Below, one piece after another: positions 8,815-19,300 of a stretch of DNA of 64,000 nucleotides. Under the pieces are notes generated by a model. That model ran no database searches and had not been told where the DNA came from. It saw nothing but the letters and a program-made list of their open reading frames with translations. Each line of letters starts with the position of its first letter. Position 1 is the first letter of the stretch. The translations under genes were made by a program, and so were the position numbers. This DNA is from Pseudo-nitzschia pungens (taxonomy: Eukaryota > Bacillariophyta > Bacillariophyceae > Bacillariales > Bacillariaceae): the NCBI GenBank assembly GCA_037355855.1, contig CM074758.1, positions 5,305,001 through 5,369,000 on the forward strand, read 5' to 3'.

Positions 8815-11800
8815 ATGTCTTCTGTTACACCTCTTCCATTTAAGTTCGACTTCGAACCAGAAGAACTTGAAAAGGCTGAGTACAAACGTGTTATAACCAC
8901 TGAAACTGAGACTGAAACAACTAAGATAAAGGTATCCTTTATCACTACAACGTCCACTCTCTTACAATTGCTTCATTCTATTTATGAATTTACTGAAGCG
9001 CGTCATGCCATGGGTTGGACAACAGGCCCAAAACTATATGCCAAGTTCCCAGACATTCTACGAAACTATTCTGATAAGACTTGGTGGAGGACCAACATCG
9101 TTGGACATACTGAAACGGTGCCTCATTTTGACGACGACGTTCGTGCCTTCATTCGGTTCAAGTTCTCTAACAACGATGACGTCTATCGAAACCACAAACG
9201 ATTCCTTTCTCAGATCAAAAAGACTACTTCCATGACTGTTTCCAGCTTTGTTTCCTTGGTCACTTACCATAACAATGTGGTTCTTCCCTTGTTACCTGGT
9301 GCTCCAACTACAGCTGCTGATGCCATCATTCCTGAGGATGATTTTAAAAGCCTCATCTATGATTCCATGCCTTCTGATTGGAAAGACACCTACGAAGATC
9401 ATCATTCACCCTATGACGATACTCTTGCTGATATTATCACAAGAATGGAACGTTATTGTACCAAGGCCACTCGTAGGAACAACAACAACAACAGCAGCAA
9501 CAACAATTCCAACAAGTCCTCCAACAGGCAAACTGGTAAAAATCGTAACAACAACAACCGTCGTTCTGGCAACAACAACGGTCGGCGTTCGAACAACAAC
9601 AATTCCTCACAGAATTCTTCCGCCAGTTCCAACTCTAATTCCAACAACAGAATCAAGGATACAGACCCATGTCCTATTCATCCTGGTAGCAACCATACTT
9701 GGGGTCAATGTTTCAAAAATATTGACAATCCTAATGGCAAGCGTCGTGGTCCTTCCACCAACAACAACAACAATCGGTCTTCAGCTGATGCAAACGTAGC
9801 AACAGGCTCTGCAAACAGCTCTCGCCCTTCTTCAGTGACAACTCCCAACAATCCACCTTCTTCCGGTGATGGTCATGTTTGCACCTTTATTTCTCCACCT
9901 GAAGATGTTTGGGTTGACCTCTTTCATGTCAACGCTGAAATTGATGAAGCCTATTATCATCAGGACCTCCAACGCTTTCCAATTAAACCATCCACTGCTG
10001 ATGATATACCTCTTGCTGAAGTGTTCAACGCCTCAGCTGATCCTTATGATCCTTCCATTGTTTTATCTCCGGCTCCACCAAATCCAAATCCTGAACCATT
10101 TGAACCACTGATTTCCAAACCTTGCACTGATTTGGCTCCCACTACATTGACTACATGCAAATCCATCAACGATATCTCCGGCAAATTTTATTTCAAGACC
10201 CTCTTTGATAGTGGCTCCACATTTGAATTAATCTCCAAAAAGCAGATCCCCTCAAACATTCCCATCCATGTTCTTGAATCTCCAATTGGATTGGATACTC
10301 CCAATGGCAAGTTTAAATGCGCTGAATATGTTTATCTTACTGACATTATGTTTCCAGAACTCTCTTATTCCAGGCGCGTCAAACATTTGACTTGTTTTGT
10401 GGTTGACAACATGTACTACGATTTGATCATCGGACGTGCCACTATGAAGAAGCTTGCCATCAAAATGGATTTTGAAGCCTCCCTTGTTTCTTGGTTTGAT
10501 AAGGATATGCCCTTCCACCCAAGATCCTACTTCACCAATCAAACCTTGGTTCAGAAGATTATCAGCAATGAACCCTACTCCATTGCTGAAGCCTACATCG
10601 CGCAAACCTCTCAATCCTACGTTGATAGTGCAACCAAATATGAGAAAACTGATTTGCAAGAACTGGTTTCCAACCAAACCCATCTTTCCAGTGACCAACA
10701 ATCCCAGTTGCTTCAGATTCTCTCCAAACACCATCCTCTGTTTGAAGGTCTCTCTCATAGAGAACTTGGAATTTTCCCCCACAAGGAATTCCACATTGAA
10801 CTCCAACCGGGTGCAAAACCATATCATATCAAGCAGCCCTACAGTATCCCTATCCATCAACAAGACGCTGTTAAAACTGAACTCCTTCGCCAAGTGAAAC
10901 TTGGAATTCTTGAAAGATGGTATGCAACTGAATGGGGTATGCCCACATTTGTTGTCCCCAAGCCGGATGGCTCCTGCAGAATCATTTCTGATTTTCGAGA
11001 GCTTAACAAAGTCACCAAAAAGCTCCACTATCCATTGCCCAAAATCCAAGATATCTTCCATCGCCGCCGTGGGTTCAAATATGTGACCCTTATTGATGTC
11101 AGCATGCAATTCCACACCTTCAAATTAGATGAGCCCTCTACTTGGCTCTGTGTGCTTGTTACTCCCTTTGGTAAATTCAGATTGCTCAGACTTCCAATGG
11201 GGTTCCTCAACTCTCCAAGTTGGGCACAAGGCTGTATGGAATCCCTGTTTGTCAATCTCAATGATGTTGAAGTTTATATTGATGACATTGGAATTTTCTC
11301 ACCTGACTTCAACTCTCATTGCAAAACTGTCTCCACTGTTTTGTCCATCCTACAAGCCAACAACTTTTCTGTTAAACCTGCCAAATGCCATTGGTTCCAA
11401 CAACGAGCACCATGGCTTGGTCACATCATCACCACCACTGGTATCCTTCCAAACCCTAAGAAGATTGAACCAATCCTGAAGCTTGCTTTCCCTGCAACTA
11501 TCACTGACCTTCGATCCTTCATTGGCATGATCAATTTCTATCGGGCTCATTGGCGCAAGCGCGCTGAAATTTTGGCTCCTCTCACTGCCTTATCTGGCAA
11601 GGCTCGTGGTAAACTTCAACAAACTCCAGAACTCCTCGCTGCCTTCAAAGCTGCCAAAACCATGATTGCTGAGGAAATTCTTCTCACCTATCCTGATCCC
11701 AATCTCCCTTATGATGTCTACACTGATGCCTCCGATTATCAGCTTGGTGCTGTCATTATTCAAAATGGCAAAATTGTTGCTTGCTTCTCGCGCAAGCTCA

Positions 11801-13380
11801 CTTCCACCCAACTCAAATATCCCACCATTGACAAGGAAATGCTCTGTATTGTGGAAGTCTTCAAAGAATATCGGCCAATTCTTTGGGGTGCAGTCATCAT
11901 TGTGTACACTGATCATGAAAATCTCACACGCCAAAACCTCCAATCCTCCCGGATTATGACCTGGCGCATGCTCCTTGAAGATTTCAGTCCTGTTTTCAAA
12001 TACATCCAAGGCAAAGACAACATCCTGGCTGATGCCCTCTCGCGCCTTCCCCTTGAGGAGGAGCAGGGTTTGTCTTCTGGTTTGTCTTCTGAATCTCCAA
12101 CCCCAACTTCAACCCCAACTGATCTCGTCAAAGATCCAAACCCTCAGCCAATCTCCAAGGTTGACACTTCCGATCTCTCCATTGCAGATCTCTTTATCAA
12201 TTATCCTGCAGATCTTCCTGCATATCCTCTGCGTTTTGATGCTCTTGCCAAGGCCCAAGCAGCAGATTCAACCATTCAAAACACCAAGCATTATTCCACC
12301 AAAGATTTTGCTGGTACTGAACTCAAGGTTTACACCAAAAACAACCAAACCAAGATTGTCCTTCCACAAGCGCTTGTCCAAGACACCATCAACTGGTACC
12401 ATCATGTTCTTGGTCATGCAGGCGCTGAACGTTTGACTAGAACCATCTCCATGCTCATCTATTCTCCAGGGCTCAAGGACGCTGTTGCCAAATATTGCAA
12501 AACCTGTGATTCCTGTCAACGCCACAAGAACACTCACATTTCTTATGGCCATCTTGCAACTCGTGAAGAACTCTCCATCCCTTGGGAAACCATTGCCATT
12601 GACACCATTGGTCCCTGGAATGTCAATATCCCAAATATTGGTAATGTTGAATTTAATGGTTTCACCATCATGGATATGTGCACCAATCTTCTTGAAATCA
12701 AACGTGCTCCTCAAACCAATCCCTCTGGTAAAATGTCCATCTATGCATTAAACGATGCATGGCTTTCTCGCTATCCAAAACCCAGCAGATGCATCTTTGA
12801 TCAAGGTTCTGAATACCTCAATGTTGATTTTCAATCTCACCTCATTAATCTTGACATCAAACCTGTTCCCACCACAGTCAAGAATCCTCAAGCCAATGCT
12901 GTTTTGGAACGCGTGCATGATACTATGAAATCTGCCATGCGCACTGAACTTCATGCTAATCCTCCTCAGGATTTGCAACAAGCTATTGACCTCATTGACA
13001 ATGTTTTTGCCTCTGCTCAATTTGCTGTCAGATGCACTGTGCATAAAACATTTGGTGTTTCACCTGGAGCTATTGCCTTCCATCGTGATATGTTCCTTCC
13101 AATTCCTATCATCACTGATATCAAACTCCTCAGATCCAAACGCCAATCTGTTATTGATCAGAATGCGCTCAGAGAAAACAAGCGTCGTAAACACCATGAC
13201 TACAACATTGGTGATCAGATCATGATCTTCAACTACAAGACTGATGCGCTTGGTTCCAGAGCAATTGGCCCATTTACCATCACTCAAGTCCACACCAATG
13301 GTACTGTATCTTTCCTTCGCAATGAGCATATCATTGAACGGATTAATCTCAGACGTATCAAGCCTTATCATTCCCCATGA
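8815..13380 (+). CDS. gag-pol: Gypsy1 Gag-Pol polyprotein
   Basis: A 1521-aa single frame. ATG 8815 (AACCATGTC) was chosen because the upstream in-frame extension has only a TTG at 8713. Gag is followed by an Asn-rich low-complexity region and a zinc knuckle of CHHC type (CPIHPGSNHTWGQC, C-X2-H-X4-H-X4-C). Protease is FDSGSTFEL (about 464). Reverse transcriptase has VPKPDGSCRIISDFRELN and YIDD (Asp 823/824). RNase H has YTDASD (about 971). Integrase has an HHCC finger (HHVLGHAG, CKTCDSC) and a D-D-E triad near 1263, 1329 and 1365 (IDTIGPW, FDQGSE, LERVHD). A GPF module lies near 1485. No disabling mutation is visible, so the element looks recent and possibly active. Unlike Gypsy2, there is no stop between gag and pol. 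Confidence 0.95.
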   Translation: MSSVTPLPFKFDFEPEELEKAEYKRVITTETETETTKIKVSFITTTSTLLQLLHSIYEFTEARHAMGWTTGPKLYAKFPDILRNYSDKTWWRTNIVGHTETVPHFDDDVRAFIRFKFSNNDDVYRNHKRFLSQIKKTTSMTVSSFVSLVTYHNNVVLPLLPGAPTTAADAIIPEDDFKSLIYDSMPSDWKDTYEDHHSPYDDTLADIITRMERYCTKATRRNNNNNSSNNNSNKSSNRQTGKNRNNNNRRSGNNNGRRSNNNNSSQNSSASSNSNSNNRIKDTDPCPIHPGSNHTWGQCFKNIDNPNGKRRGPSTNNNNNRSSADANVATGSANSSRPSSVTTPNNPPSSGDGHVCTFISPPEDVWVDLFHVNAEIDEAYYHQDLQRFPIKPSTADDIPLAEVFNASADPYDPSIVLSPAPPNPNPEPFEPLISKPCTDLAPTTLTTCKSINDISGKFYFKTLFDSGSTFELISKKQIPSNIPIHVLESPIGLDTPNGKFKCAEYVYLTDIMFPELSYSRRVKHLTCFVVDNMYYDLIIGRATMKKLAIKMDFEASLVSWFDKDMPFHPRSYFTNQTLVQKIISNEPYSIAEAYIAQTSQSYVDSATKYEKTDLQELVSNQTHLSSDQQSQLLQILSKHHPLFEGLSHRELGIFPHKEFHIELQPGAKPYHIKQPYSIPIHQQDAVKTELLRQVKLGILERWYATEWGMPTFVVPKPDGSCRIISDFRELNKVTKKLHYPLPKIQDIFHRRRGFKYVTLIDVSMQFHTFKLDEPSTWLCVLVTPFGKFRLLRLPMGFLNSPSWAQGCMESLFVNLNDVEVYIDDIGIFSPDFNSHCKTVSTVLSILQANNFSVKPAKCHWFQQRAPWLGHIITTTGILPNPKKIEPILKLAFPATITDLRSFIGMINFYRAHWRKRAEILAPLTALSGKARGKLQQTPELLAAFKAAKTMIAEEILLTYPDPNLPYDVYTDASDYQLGAVIIQNGKIVACFSRKLTSTQLKYPTIDKEMLCIVEVFKEYRPILWGAVIIVYTDHENLTRQNLQSSRIMTWRMLLEDFSPVFKYIQGKDNILADALSRLPLEEEQGLSSGLSSESPTPTSTPTDLVKDPNPQPISKVDTSDLSIADLFINYPADLPAYPLRFDALAKAQAADSTIQNTKHYSTKDFAGTELKVYTKNNQTKIVLPQALVQDTINWYHHVLGHAGAERLTRTISMLIYSPGLKDAVAKYCKTCDSCQRHKNTHISYGHLATREELSIPWETIAIDTIGPWNVNIPNIGNVEFNGFTIMDMCTNLLEIKRAPQTNPSGKMSIYALNDAWLSRYPKPSRCIFDQGSEYLNVDFQSHLINLDIKPVPTTVKNPQANAVLERVHDTMKSAMRTELHANPPQDLQQAIDLIDNVFASAQFAVRCTVHKTFGVSPGAIAFHRDMFLPIPIITDIKLLRSKRQSVIDQNALRENKRRKHHDYNIGDQIMIFNYKTDALGSRAIGPFTITQVHTNGTVSFLRNEHIIERINLRRIKPYHSP

Positions 13381-13424
13381 GATCTTTCCAAGTTCAACAA
13401 GATCTATCTCGAGAAGAAAGCTAA

Positions 13425-13788
13425 TGTCGTATGTCCCGAAACTACGACAACAAGAAACAATCTATTTATGTATTAAGAAACAAACCCTGTTTCTATTCAA
13501 GTCCTATGACCAAATGACCTATGACCGTGACTCAGGTTCTTATGACCTTTTTATATATATGACCTTTTTATATATATGGCAATATATATATTGCAATATA
13601 TATATTGCAAAGCTTCTCTATGTCTGTTTGCTCTTTATCAAGATAAACAACACGACGTTGTACGAGAGAACATTCATTTTTATCTTAGTTTCCAAAATCA
13701 TAACTCTTATCATAATTTCTTATTTTACAAGATTATCAATCACTTTATTTTTATATTCGGTCGACCTCTGGTTTCCAGAGATATGACA
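13425..13788 (+). repeat. Gypsy1 right LTR
   Basis: 364 bp, apparently identical to the left LTR, and followed by the CCGTG target duplication at 13789-13793. Identity of the two LTRs implies recent insertion. Confidence 0.95.
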
Positions 13789-13793
13789 CCGTG

Positions 13794-13980
13794 CCGTGCA
13801 CCAAAATACAGTCACGAGCGCACACGGGACTGGATTAAGGATAAGGATAAAAACAATCGGCGAGTCGACAGAATCGCTGATTCGGAGGGCTCTGAGAACT
13901 GTAGCAAATAGACTAACCAATAGAGCTCACAATTTGCATATCACTACTATTCTAATCACTAGTAGACCCGGGGTATGGCA
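13794..13980 (+). repeat. Gypsy2 left LTR, main part (bases 3-189)
   Basis: Bases 1-2 of this LTR are at 8005-8006; Gypsy1 inserted between them and the rest. The 2 + 187 bases equal the 189-bp right LTR at 25419-25607, ending GGGGTATGGCA. A 155-codon frame across this LTR and the leader (13796-14263) has no recognisable domain and is not called as a gene. Confidence 0.93.
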
Positions 13981-14361
13981 TGATTTTAAAATCAAGCTGA
14001 GCGCTGATGACCATGAGCAGAAAGAAATCGATCAACCGAAAAGAGTCGACGGATTCGAAAGACTGCCAAAAATGGAGGCGCAGAGAAGCAAAACAGGGAG
14101 AAGGATATCCAGTGTCTGCAGCACAAGGAAGACCGACCCCAGCAACTGTTGGCGCCCAAAGAAGGGAGCAACAGCAGCAACAGAGACACCTAAGCACCTA
14201 AACAGGACCATGGTCGACAACAGAAATAATCGAAAAACACGAAAACATGTGCCGAAAAAGTGACACATAAATCAGTGAGTGGACTAATTGGACCAACACT
14301 GAGTGGAGGGACAGACAGTAAGCGGATGCCAACCAAAACCGAAATATACGGATATCCGGAA
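13981..14361 (+). other. Gypsy2 leader, first part
   Basis: Untranslated leader between the left LTR and the Copia2 target site. It starts with a 14-bp palindrome, TGATTTTAAAATCA (13981-13994), not with TGG. The only primer-site-like sequence is TGGCGCCCAAAGAAGGGA at 14150, 169 bp downstream of the LTR, which is an unusual distance. The leader resumes after Copia2 at 20339. Confidence 0.7.
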
Positions 14362-14366
14362 AGGTA

Positions 14367-14612
14367 TGTTGAAATATTAAACGAAAAATGAAAATGTCAA
14401 TAAGGCCCACGAACAAAAACCAAGACCAAGCAAGATTAAACCAAGACCAACCAAGATTAAACCAAGACCAACCAAGACTAAGAATCAAGTGTGAGACATT
14501 TTCACGTGACGTAAGAACATTTCGAAGATGATCCTAGTTCTCATAACTCGTAAACAACTCTTATTTAAACTTCAAATAAACAACAGACGACTAATTGATT
14601 TTAATCACAATA
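14367..14612 (+). repeat. Copia2 left LTR
   Basis: 246 bp with three short direct repeats of an AAACCAAGACCAA type phrase at about 14420-14475. Bases 14544-14559 (TAACTCGTAAACAACT) are the exact reverse complement of 14612-14627. A polypurine tract is not obvious before the right LTR, where pol coding sequence runs into the LTR. Confidence 0.93.
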
Positions 14613-14627
14613 GTTGTTTACGAGTTA
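14612..14627 (+). promoter_or_regulatory. Predicted self-priming primer-binding site of Copia2
   Basis: AGTTGTTTACGAGTTA begins with the last LTR base and is perfectly complementary over 16 bases to LTR-internal sequence 14544-14559. In the fission-yeast element Tf1, the first bases of the transcript fold back on the primer site and prime reverse transcription. The arrangement here would do the same if transcription starts at about 14544. No tRNA 3' end was recognised in the site. Confidence 0.65.
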
Positions 14628-14631
14628 GTAC

Positions 14632-16257
14632 ATGACCGACAAGAACGCCCCCGTACCTGTCACTCCAGATACAACGAGTATAAGAGGCAGTGGGCTTCCA
14701 ACACAACAAAGCCCGGCGGTTAGGATTGAAAAGGCCCTGAGTAAGATAAGAAACATTCAGAGGCTCCGACACGAAAGCCTACACGACTACATCCTCCGGC
14801 GTCCGACAGACAACCAAAACAAGCACCCAGCGGATAACGCGACGAGCTTTTACGACATGTCGGATAAAACCACCACCGCAACAGTCGCCCTGGAAGACTA
14901 CGTGGCAGACACCAAGATGATTGCGGCCCCAACGATCCTGGACGTAATGGATTTTCGGGAAGACCTTAGCAATGCATTGAGCCGGATTGAGACTGACCAA
15001 CACGACCCCGATATCGGCTTTGCTTTCCTCGTCGAATCAATTGAAAATTATCGCATCCGAGCTGGGGACGACGAGGCAACATTCCCTGATAAACCCAGAC
15101 GCCCCAAGGCACCTACAACAACAAACGCAGGGTCCACCACCACGACAGCTGGTAGTGGGAAAACGACGAGCGCCATCTCTACGACACAATGGAAGATTTA
15201 CGAGCGCACCCTGGAGTATTACAATCAGTGGGTACGATACGACAGACAAGCACGAGACCTCATTGAAGCCAAGTTCCCGAACCAACTGTTGGACAAGATC
15301 CACCCGACGTTGAAGACCCTCAAGGGGATCAGTGCGCGCGAGGCACTGGACCACGTTGAAAGCAATGTTGGGAACGATACCAAGAAACGGGCACTCTACT
15401 CCAAGCTCCTCAAAGCCATCATGAACCGAAAATACAAACCGAACAAATTGGGCCCCCGGGAATATCTCCGAGACATGGATGCTGATCGCCTCCAACTCAA
15501 CAAGCTCCGATTGACCATCATGGATGAAGAGGAACTGATGACGTTCTGCCTCATTGGATTTCGAGAGGCAGGACACGACCATCTGGTGATGATACGACTC
15601 GAGGAGGAATGGAAATCCAAGCCCAGTAAGACCTGGTTGACGTTCAAAGAGTTCTGGATTTGCAAGTTAGAAGAGATTTACAGCGAGGGCCCCACCCGCC
15701 GTGGGAATGCCCACCTCACCGAAGAACTCGACGACCGCCTGGCAGACCTTGAAGCCCGAATTATGAACGATATGGCCCACATGGCAACCCAACAGGAGGA
15801 CCTTGCCTCTGCCTACCAAGCTGCACTCCTCACTGAGGCACACCAACCACACCGCCACAGTCCTGGGATTACCCCGAGCGCCCCAACCACGCTGGATTCC
15901 CCCCATCTCGCAGCCCTTGTCCACGGCCTTGTCCAGCAGGCACTCCAGGCCCAACACCGACCGGCACCTCCATCGACGCCCACCGTGCCTACGCCCACCG
16001 TGCCTACCTCCGGCTCCGGCGGCTCCCCCAAGCCCGCCCGCACTTGGAAACAGTGGAAATTCTATTGTTACACCTGCGGGGTCAACCTGTCTCATGGTAC
16101 CAGTGACTGTACCCGGCGCAAGAAACTCCCTGGTCACTCCACCCACCCTCACGCCACCCACGCTGATAACCAAGGTGGCCAAAATCGTACCAACCACTTG
16201 TGGCTGAAGTGGAGCCACCCCGAGACCGGTTGTGCCTTTGACAGCCCCACCACCTGA
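14632..16257 (+). CDS. gag: Copia2 Gag
   Basis: 541 aa from ATG 14632, ending in UGA (16255-16257). The frame shows a helical capsid-like region with a Thr/Ala/Gly-rich insert (about 160-180), a Pro/Thr-rich stretch (about 400-470), and a zinc knuckle CYTCGVNLSHGTSDC near 480 with spacing C-X2-C-X5-H-X4-C. The reading frame continues past the stop into pol without another stop. The start is 19 bp downstream of the LTR, leaving almost no leader. Confidence 0.92.
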   Translation: MTDKNAPVPVTPDTTSIRGSGLPTQQSPAVRIEKALSKIRNIQRLRHESLHDYILRRPTDNQNKHPADNATSFYDMSDKTTTATVALEDYVADTKMIAAPTILDVMDFREDLSNALSRIETDQHDPDIGFAFLVESIENYRIRAGDDEATFPDKPRRPKAPTTTNAGSTTTTAGSGKTTSAISTTQWKIYERTLEYYNQWVRYDRQARDLIEAKFPNQLLDKIHPTLKTLKGISAREALDHVESNVGNDTKKRALYSKLLKAIMNRKYKPNKLGPREYLRDMDADRLQLNKLRLTIMDEEELMTFCLIGFREAGHDHLVMIRLEEEWKSKPSKTWLTFKEFWICKLEEIYSEGPTRRGNAHLTEELDDRLADLEARIMNDMAHMATQQEDLASAYQAALLTEAHQPHRHSPGITPSAPTTLDSPHLAALVHGLVQQALQAQHRPAPPSTPTVPTPTVPTSGSGGSPKPARTWKQWKFYCYTCGVNLSHGTSDCTRRKKLPGHSTHPHATHADNQGGQNRTNHLWLKWSHPETGCAFDSPTT

Positions 16258-16331
16258 CGGTGTTGGGGGGAAGATAAGTCTCATCCCGTAACTACCTATA
16301 AAGATGCATTACTTACCAACTTACTTCCCCC
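16255..16331 (+). promoter_or_regulatory. Predicted stop-codon readthrough signal, Copia2 gag/pol
   Basis: The stop is UGA followed by CGG, the leaky context known as type II readthrough. After an 8-nt spacer from the UGA, bases 16266-16278 pair with 16320-16331: 12 bp including five G-C pairs, one bulged A and a 41-nt loop. Both stop context and stem spacing match described type II signals. The frame stays open through the stem and all of pol. Function is inferred. Confidence 0.75.
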
Positions 16332-19300
16332 GAGTACCCCTCACCACCTTGGATTGGCTGCCTCCCGCTTGCCCGCTGCTTCCCCGATGCCACGCCTTGG
16401 TGCCCTGGATTCTGCTGCCACTGACCACTTTGTCCCTTCTACCTACGTTGGCCCTGCCCATCGCCCAGCCGGGACACACGGGATCCGTGTCGGCTGCGCT
16501 AACGGCTCCACGATGCAAGCCACCGCCACTGACGAGCTCCAATTGGCGGCCCTTCCACCGGGCGCGCGCGGGTGCCACAAATTCGATGAAGTCCACCTGC
16601 CCTTGGTTTCCGTCCCCAAGCTCTGTGATCACGGCTGTACTGTCACGTTCCAGGGCTCCACCGTCAGTGTCAAGGACCCCTCCGGCACTCCCCTCTTGTC
16701 CGGCCACCGTGATCCCCTCCGAAACCTCTTCATGGTCCCCATCCACGATTCTGCCCCTCCAACTGCATCTCCAAGGGTGAAACTTCCCCCCGCTCCCCAG
16801 GGGACGACAGCAGCAAATGCATACGAGATCCAGCCGGTACAAAACCTCATCCAATACCTTCATGCCGCAGCTGGGTTCCCCGTCAAAAGCACATGGATCC
16901 ACGCCATCACCAAGGGTTGGTTCCTTGGATGGCCGGGACTAACAGCTGACCGAGTGCACAAATATCTCGGCCCCAATGTGTACACCACCAAAGGCCACAT
17001 GAAACTCATCCGACAAGGAATCCGCAGCACCAAAGAAACAGTCAAACCCCTCGGCCGCGGCCAAAGGGGCCCATGCCGGGACCTTGGTGCGGGACTTGTG
17101 ACGATGACAGAACTACAGAAAGGACTGAAAACACACGGCATCCTGGCTACGGACCTGCCCGGCAGGTTCCCTACCACCTCCAGCCGAGGGAACAAGTACA
17201 TCCTCATCCTATACGACTTCGACAGCAATTACGTCAATGCGGTACCTATCAAGTCACGTGAAGCTGTTGACCTTGTTGCAGGGTTTGCCACATGTTACGA
17301 CACACTCCTGGCCAAAGGCCTCACGGGACGCCTTGTTCGCCTGGACAACGAAATCTCAAAGAACATGATCAAGTATCTCACACAACAGGACCTGGACTAT
17401 CAGCTTGTCTCACCTGGCGACCACCGTGCCAACCACGCGGAACGTGCCATCCAGACATTCAAGGACCATTTCATCTCCATCCTCAGCGGCGTGGACCCCA
17501 ACTTTCCCCCAACGGCTTGGGATCACCTCATTGACCAAACGGTCATCACTCTCAATCTCCTGCGGCCCTCACGATACAACAAGGATATCTCAGCATACAC
17601 CCAAGTCCACGGCATGTTTGATTTCAACGCCACACCCCTTGCACCATTGGGCTGCAAAGTCCTCATCCACAACCGAGCTGACCACCGCCTGGCTTGGGAC
17701 CAGCGTGGCACTGATGGGTTCTACATTGGACCGGCGCTACACCACTACCGAAACTACCAATGCCTTGCAGATACAGGGGGTGTCAGGACCAGTAACACCG
17801 TTGCTTTCTTTCCGAAATGCTGTGAACTGCCCCGCACGTCCTCCACTGACAAGTTCAACATGATCCTTGAGGACCTACACGGCCTCTTACAAGCACCACA
17901 TCCACCCACGCCTTACATCACCCACCGAACCCAGGTCCACGAGGCCCTCCACCGGATTGGTGACATCCTCAAGACTGCTGAATCTCCAAGGGTGGCCCCG
18001 CCATTGGCGCCACCACGACCCAAACGTCACACCGCACAGCGGCCACACACCCCGATTCCTGTGGGGCCTCCAAAAAAACAGCGGGATCGCCAACAACCTG
18101 ACCCCGAAACCATGCTGGGGCAGATTATCCGAGAGAAAGTCCCAGGTGCGAATGACAGGGAAGGCCGAGTGACAGATTATGACCCAAAGACTCAAGAATT
18201 CAAGGTTGAGTACCTGACGGGTGCCCCCAAGCACATGTGTTTTGACCACATTGTAACGCTCAGAAAAACACGACAACGCTTTGCCCCGACCAACCTCAGA
18301 CAACACAAGGGGCACAAGCTGCTTGGCATGAGTGCACAAGAGCTCCAATACCCACACTTAGGGCTTCAACAACCAAGGCACTATGCCTGCAGTGGGTCAA
18401 TCTGGGACGAGGAACTGAAGAAGTGGGCAGCGTACAGAGACTTGGTCAAACACCCCAACAAGGAAGTGAGAGACTTATGGTTAAAATCGGGAGAAGATGA
18501 ATTTGGGAGGCTGTTTCAAGGGTTCAAGCCCAACGGAGTGGAAGGGATGGACGTTCTGGACTGGATCCCACGAAGTAGTGTACCAACTCACAAACAAGTC
18601 ACCTACCCGAGATACACAGTGGCCATACGACCGGAAAAGAGTGACCCACATAGGACCAGGATCACAGCGGGGGGCGACCGGCTCGAGTATGATGGTGATG
18701 TCACAACTCACACAGCCACACTCGAAACCATCAAAGTACACTGGAACAGCGTAATCTCTACACCAGGAGCTAAGTACTGCACCGGAGATATTTCAAACAT
18801 GTACCTATGCTCAAAATTGGATGATGCCGAATACGTACGATTCAAGTATGAGATGATACCACCCAGAATTATCCAAACTTACAACCTTGAAGGTCTCGTC
18901 CACCATGGATACGTGTATGCCAAGATCAAACGTGCATGGTATGGCTTAAAACAATCAGGCAAGATTGCCCATGACGACTTGGTAGAACACTTGGACAAAC
19001 ATGGGTACAAGAAAGTACCAAGGACAGAGGGATTGTTTGTGCACAAAACCAGGGACATCTCATTCACACTGGTCGTAGATGACTTTGGGATCAAGTACAC
19101 AAAACAAGAGGATGTAGACCACTTAGTCAACTGTGTGAAGGAAAAATACCCATTCAAGGTGGACTGGGATGGTAAACAGTATGTTGGAATACACCTGAAG
19201 TGGAACTATGATGCAAGAGAAGTTGAAGTAAGCATGGATGGGTACGTGGAACAAGCCCTGAAAGAATTCAAACATGCCACGCCCAAACAGTTTTACAAGG

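Larger units (their letters stand above)
8007..13788 (+). mobile_element. Gypsy1: full-length Ty3/Gypsy element inside the left LTR of Gypsy2
   Basis: The LTRs at 8007-8370 and 13425-13788 are each 364 bp, TGTCG...TGACA, and appear identical. The target duplication is CCGTG (8002-8006 and 13789-13793). One fused Gag-Pol frame lies between them. A purine-rich tract GAGAAGAAAG (13411-13420) precedes the right LTR. No primer-binding site starting TGG follows the left LTR, and I could not find the primer. The leader 8371-8814 is AT-rich with no other gene. Confidence 0.95.

Noticed and set aside
13796..14263. 155-codon frame across Gypsy2 LTR and leader
   Set aside because: It begins in the LTR, has no domain, and overlaps the expected untranslated leader.
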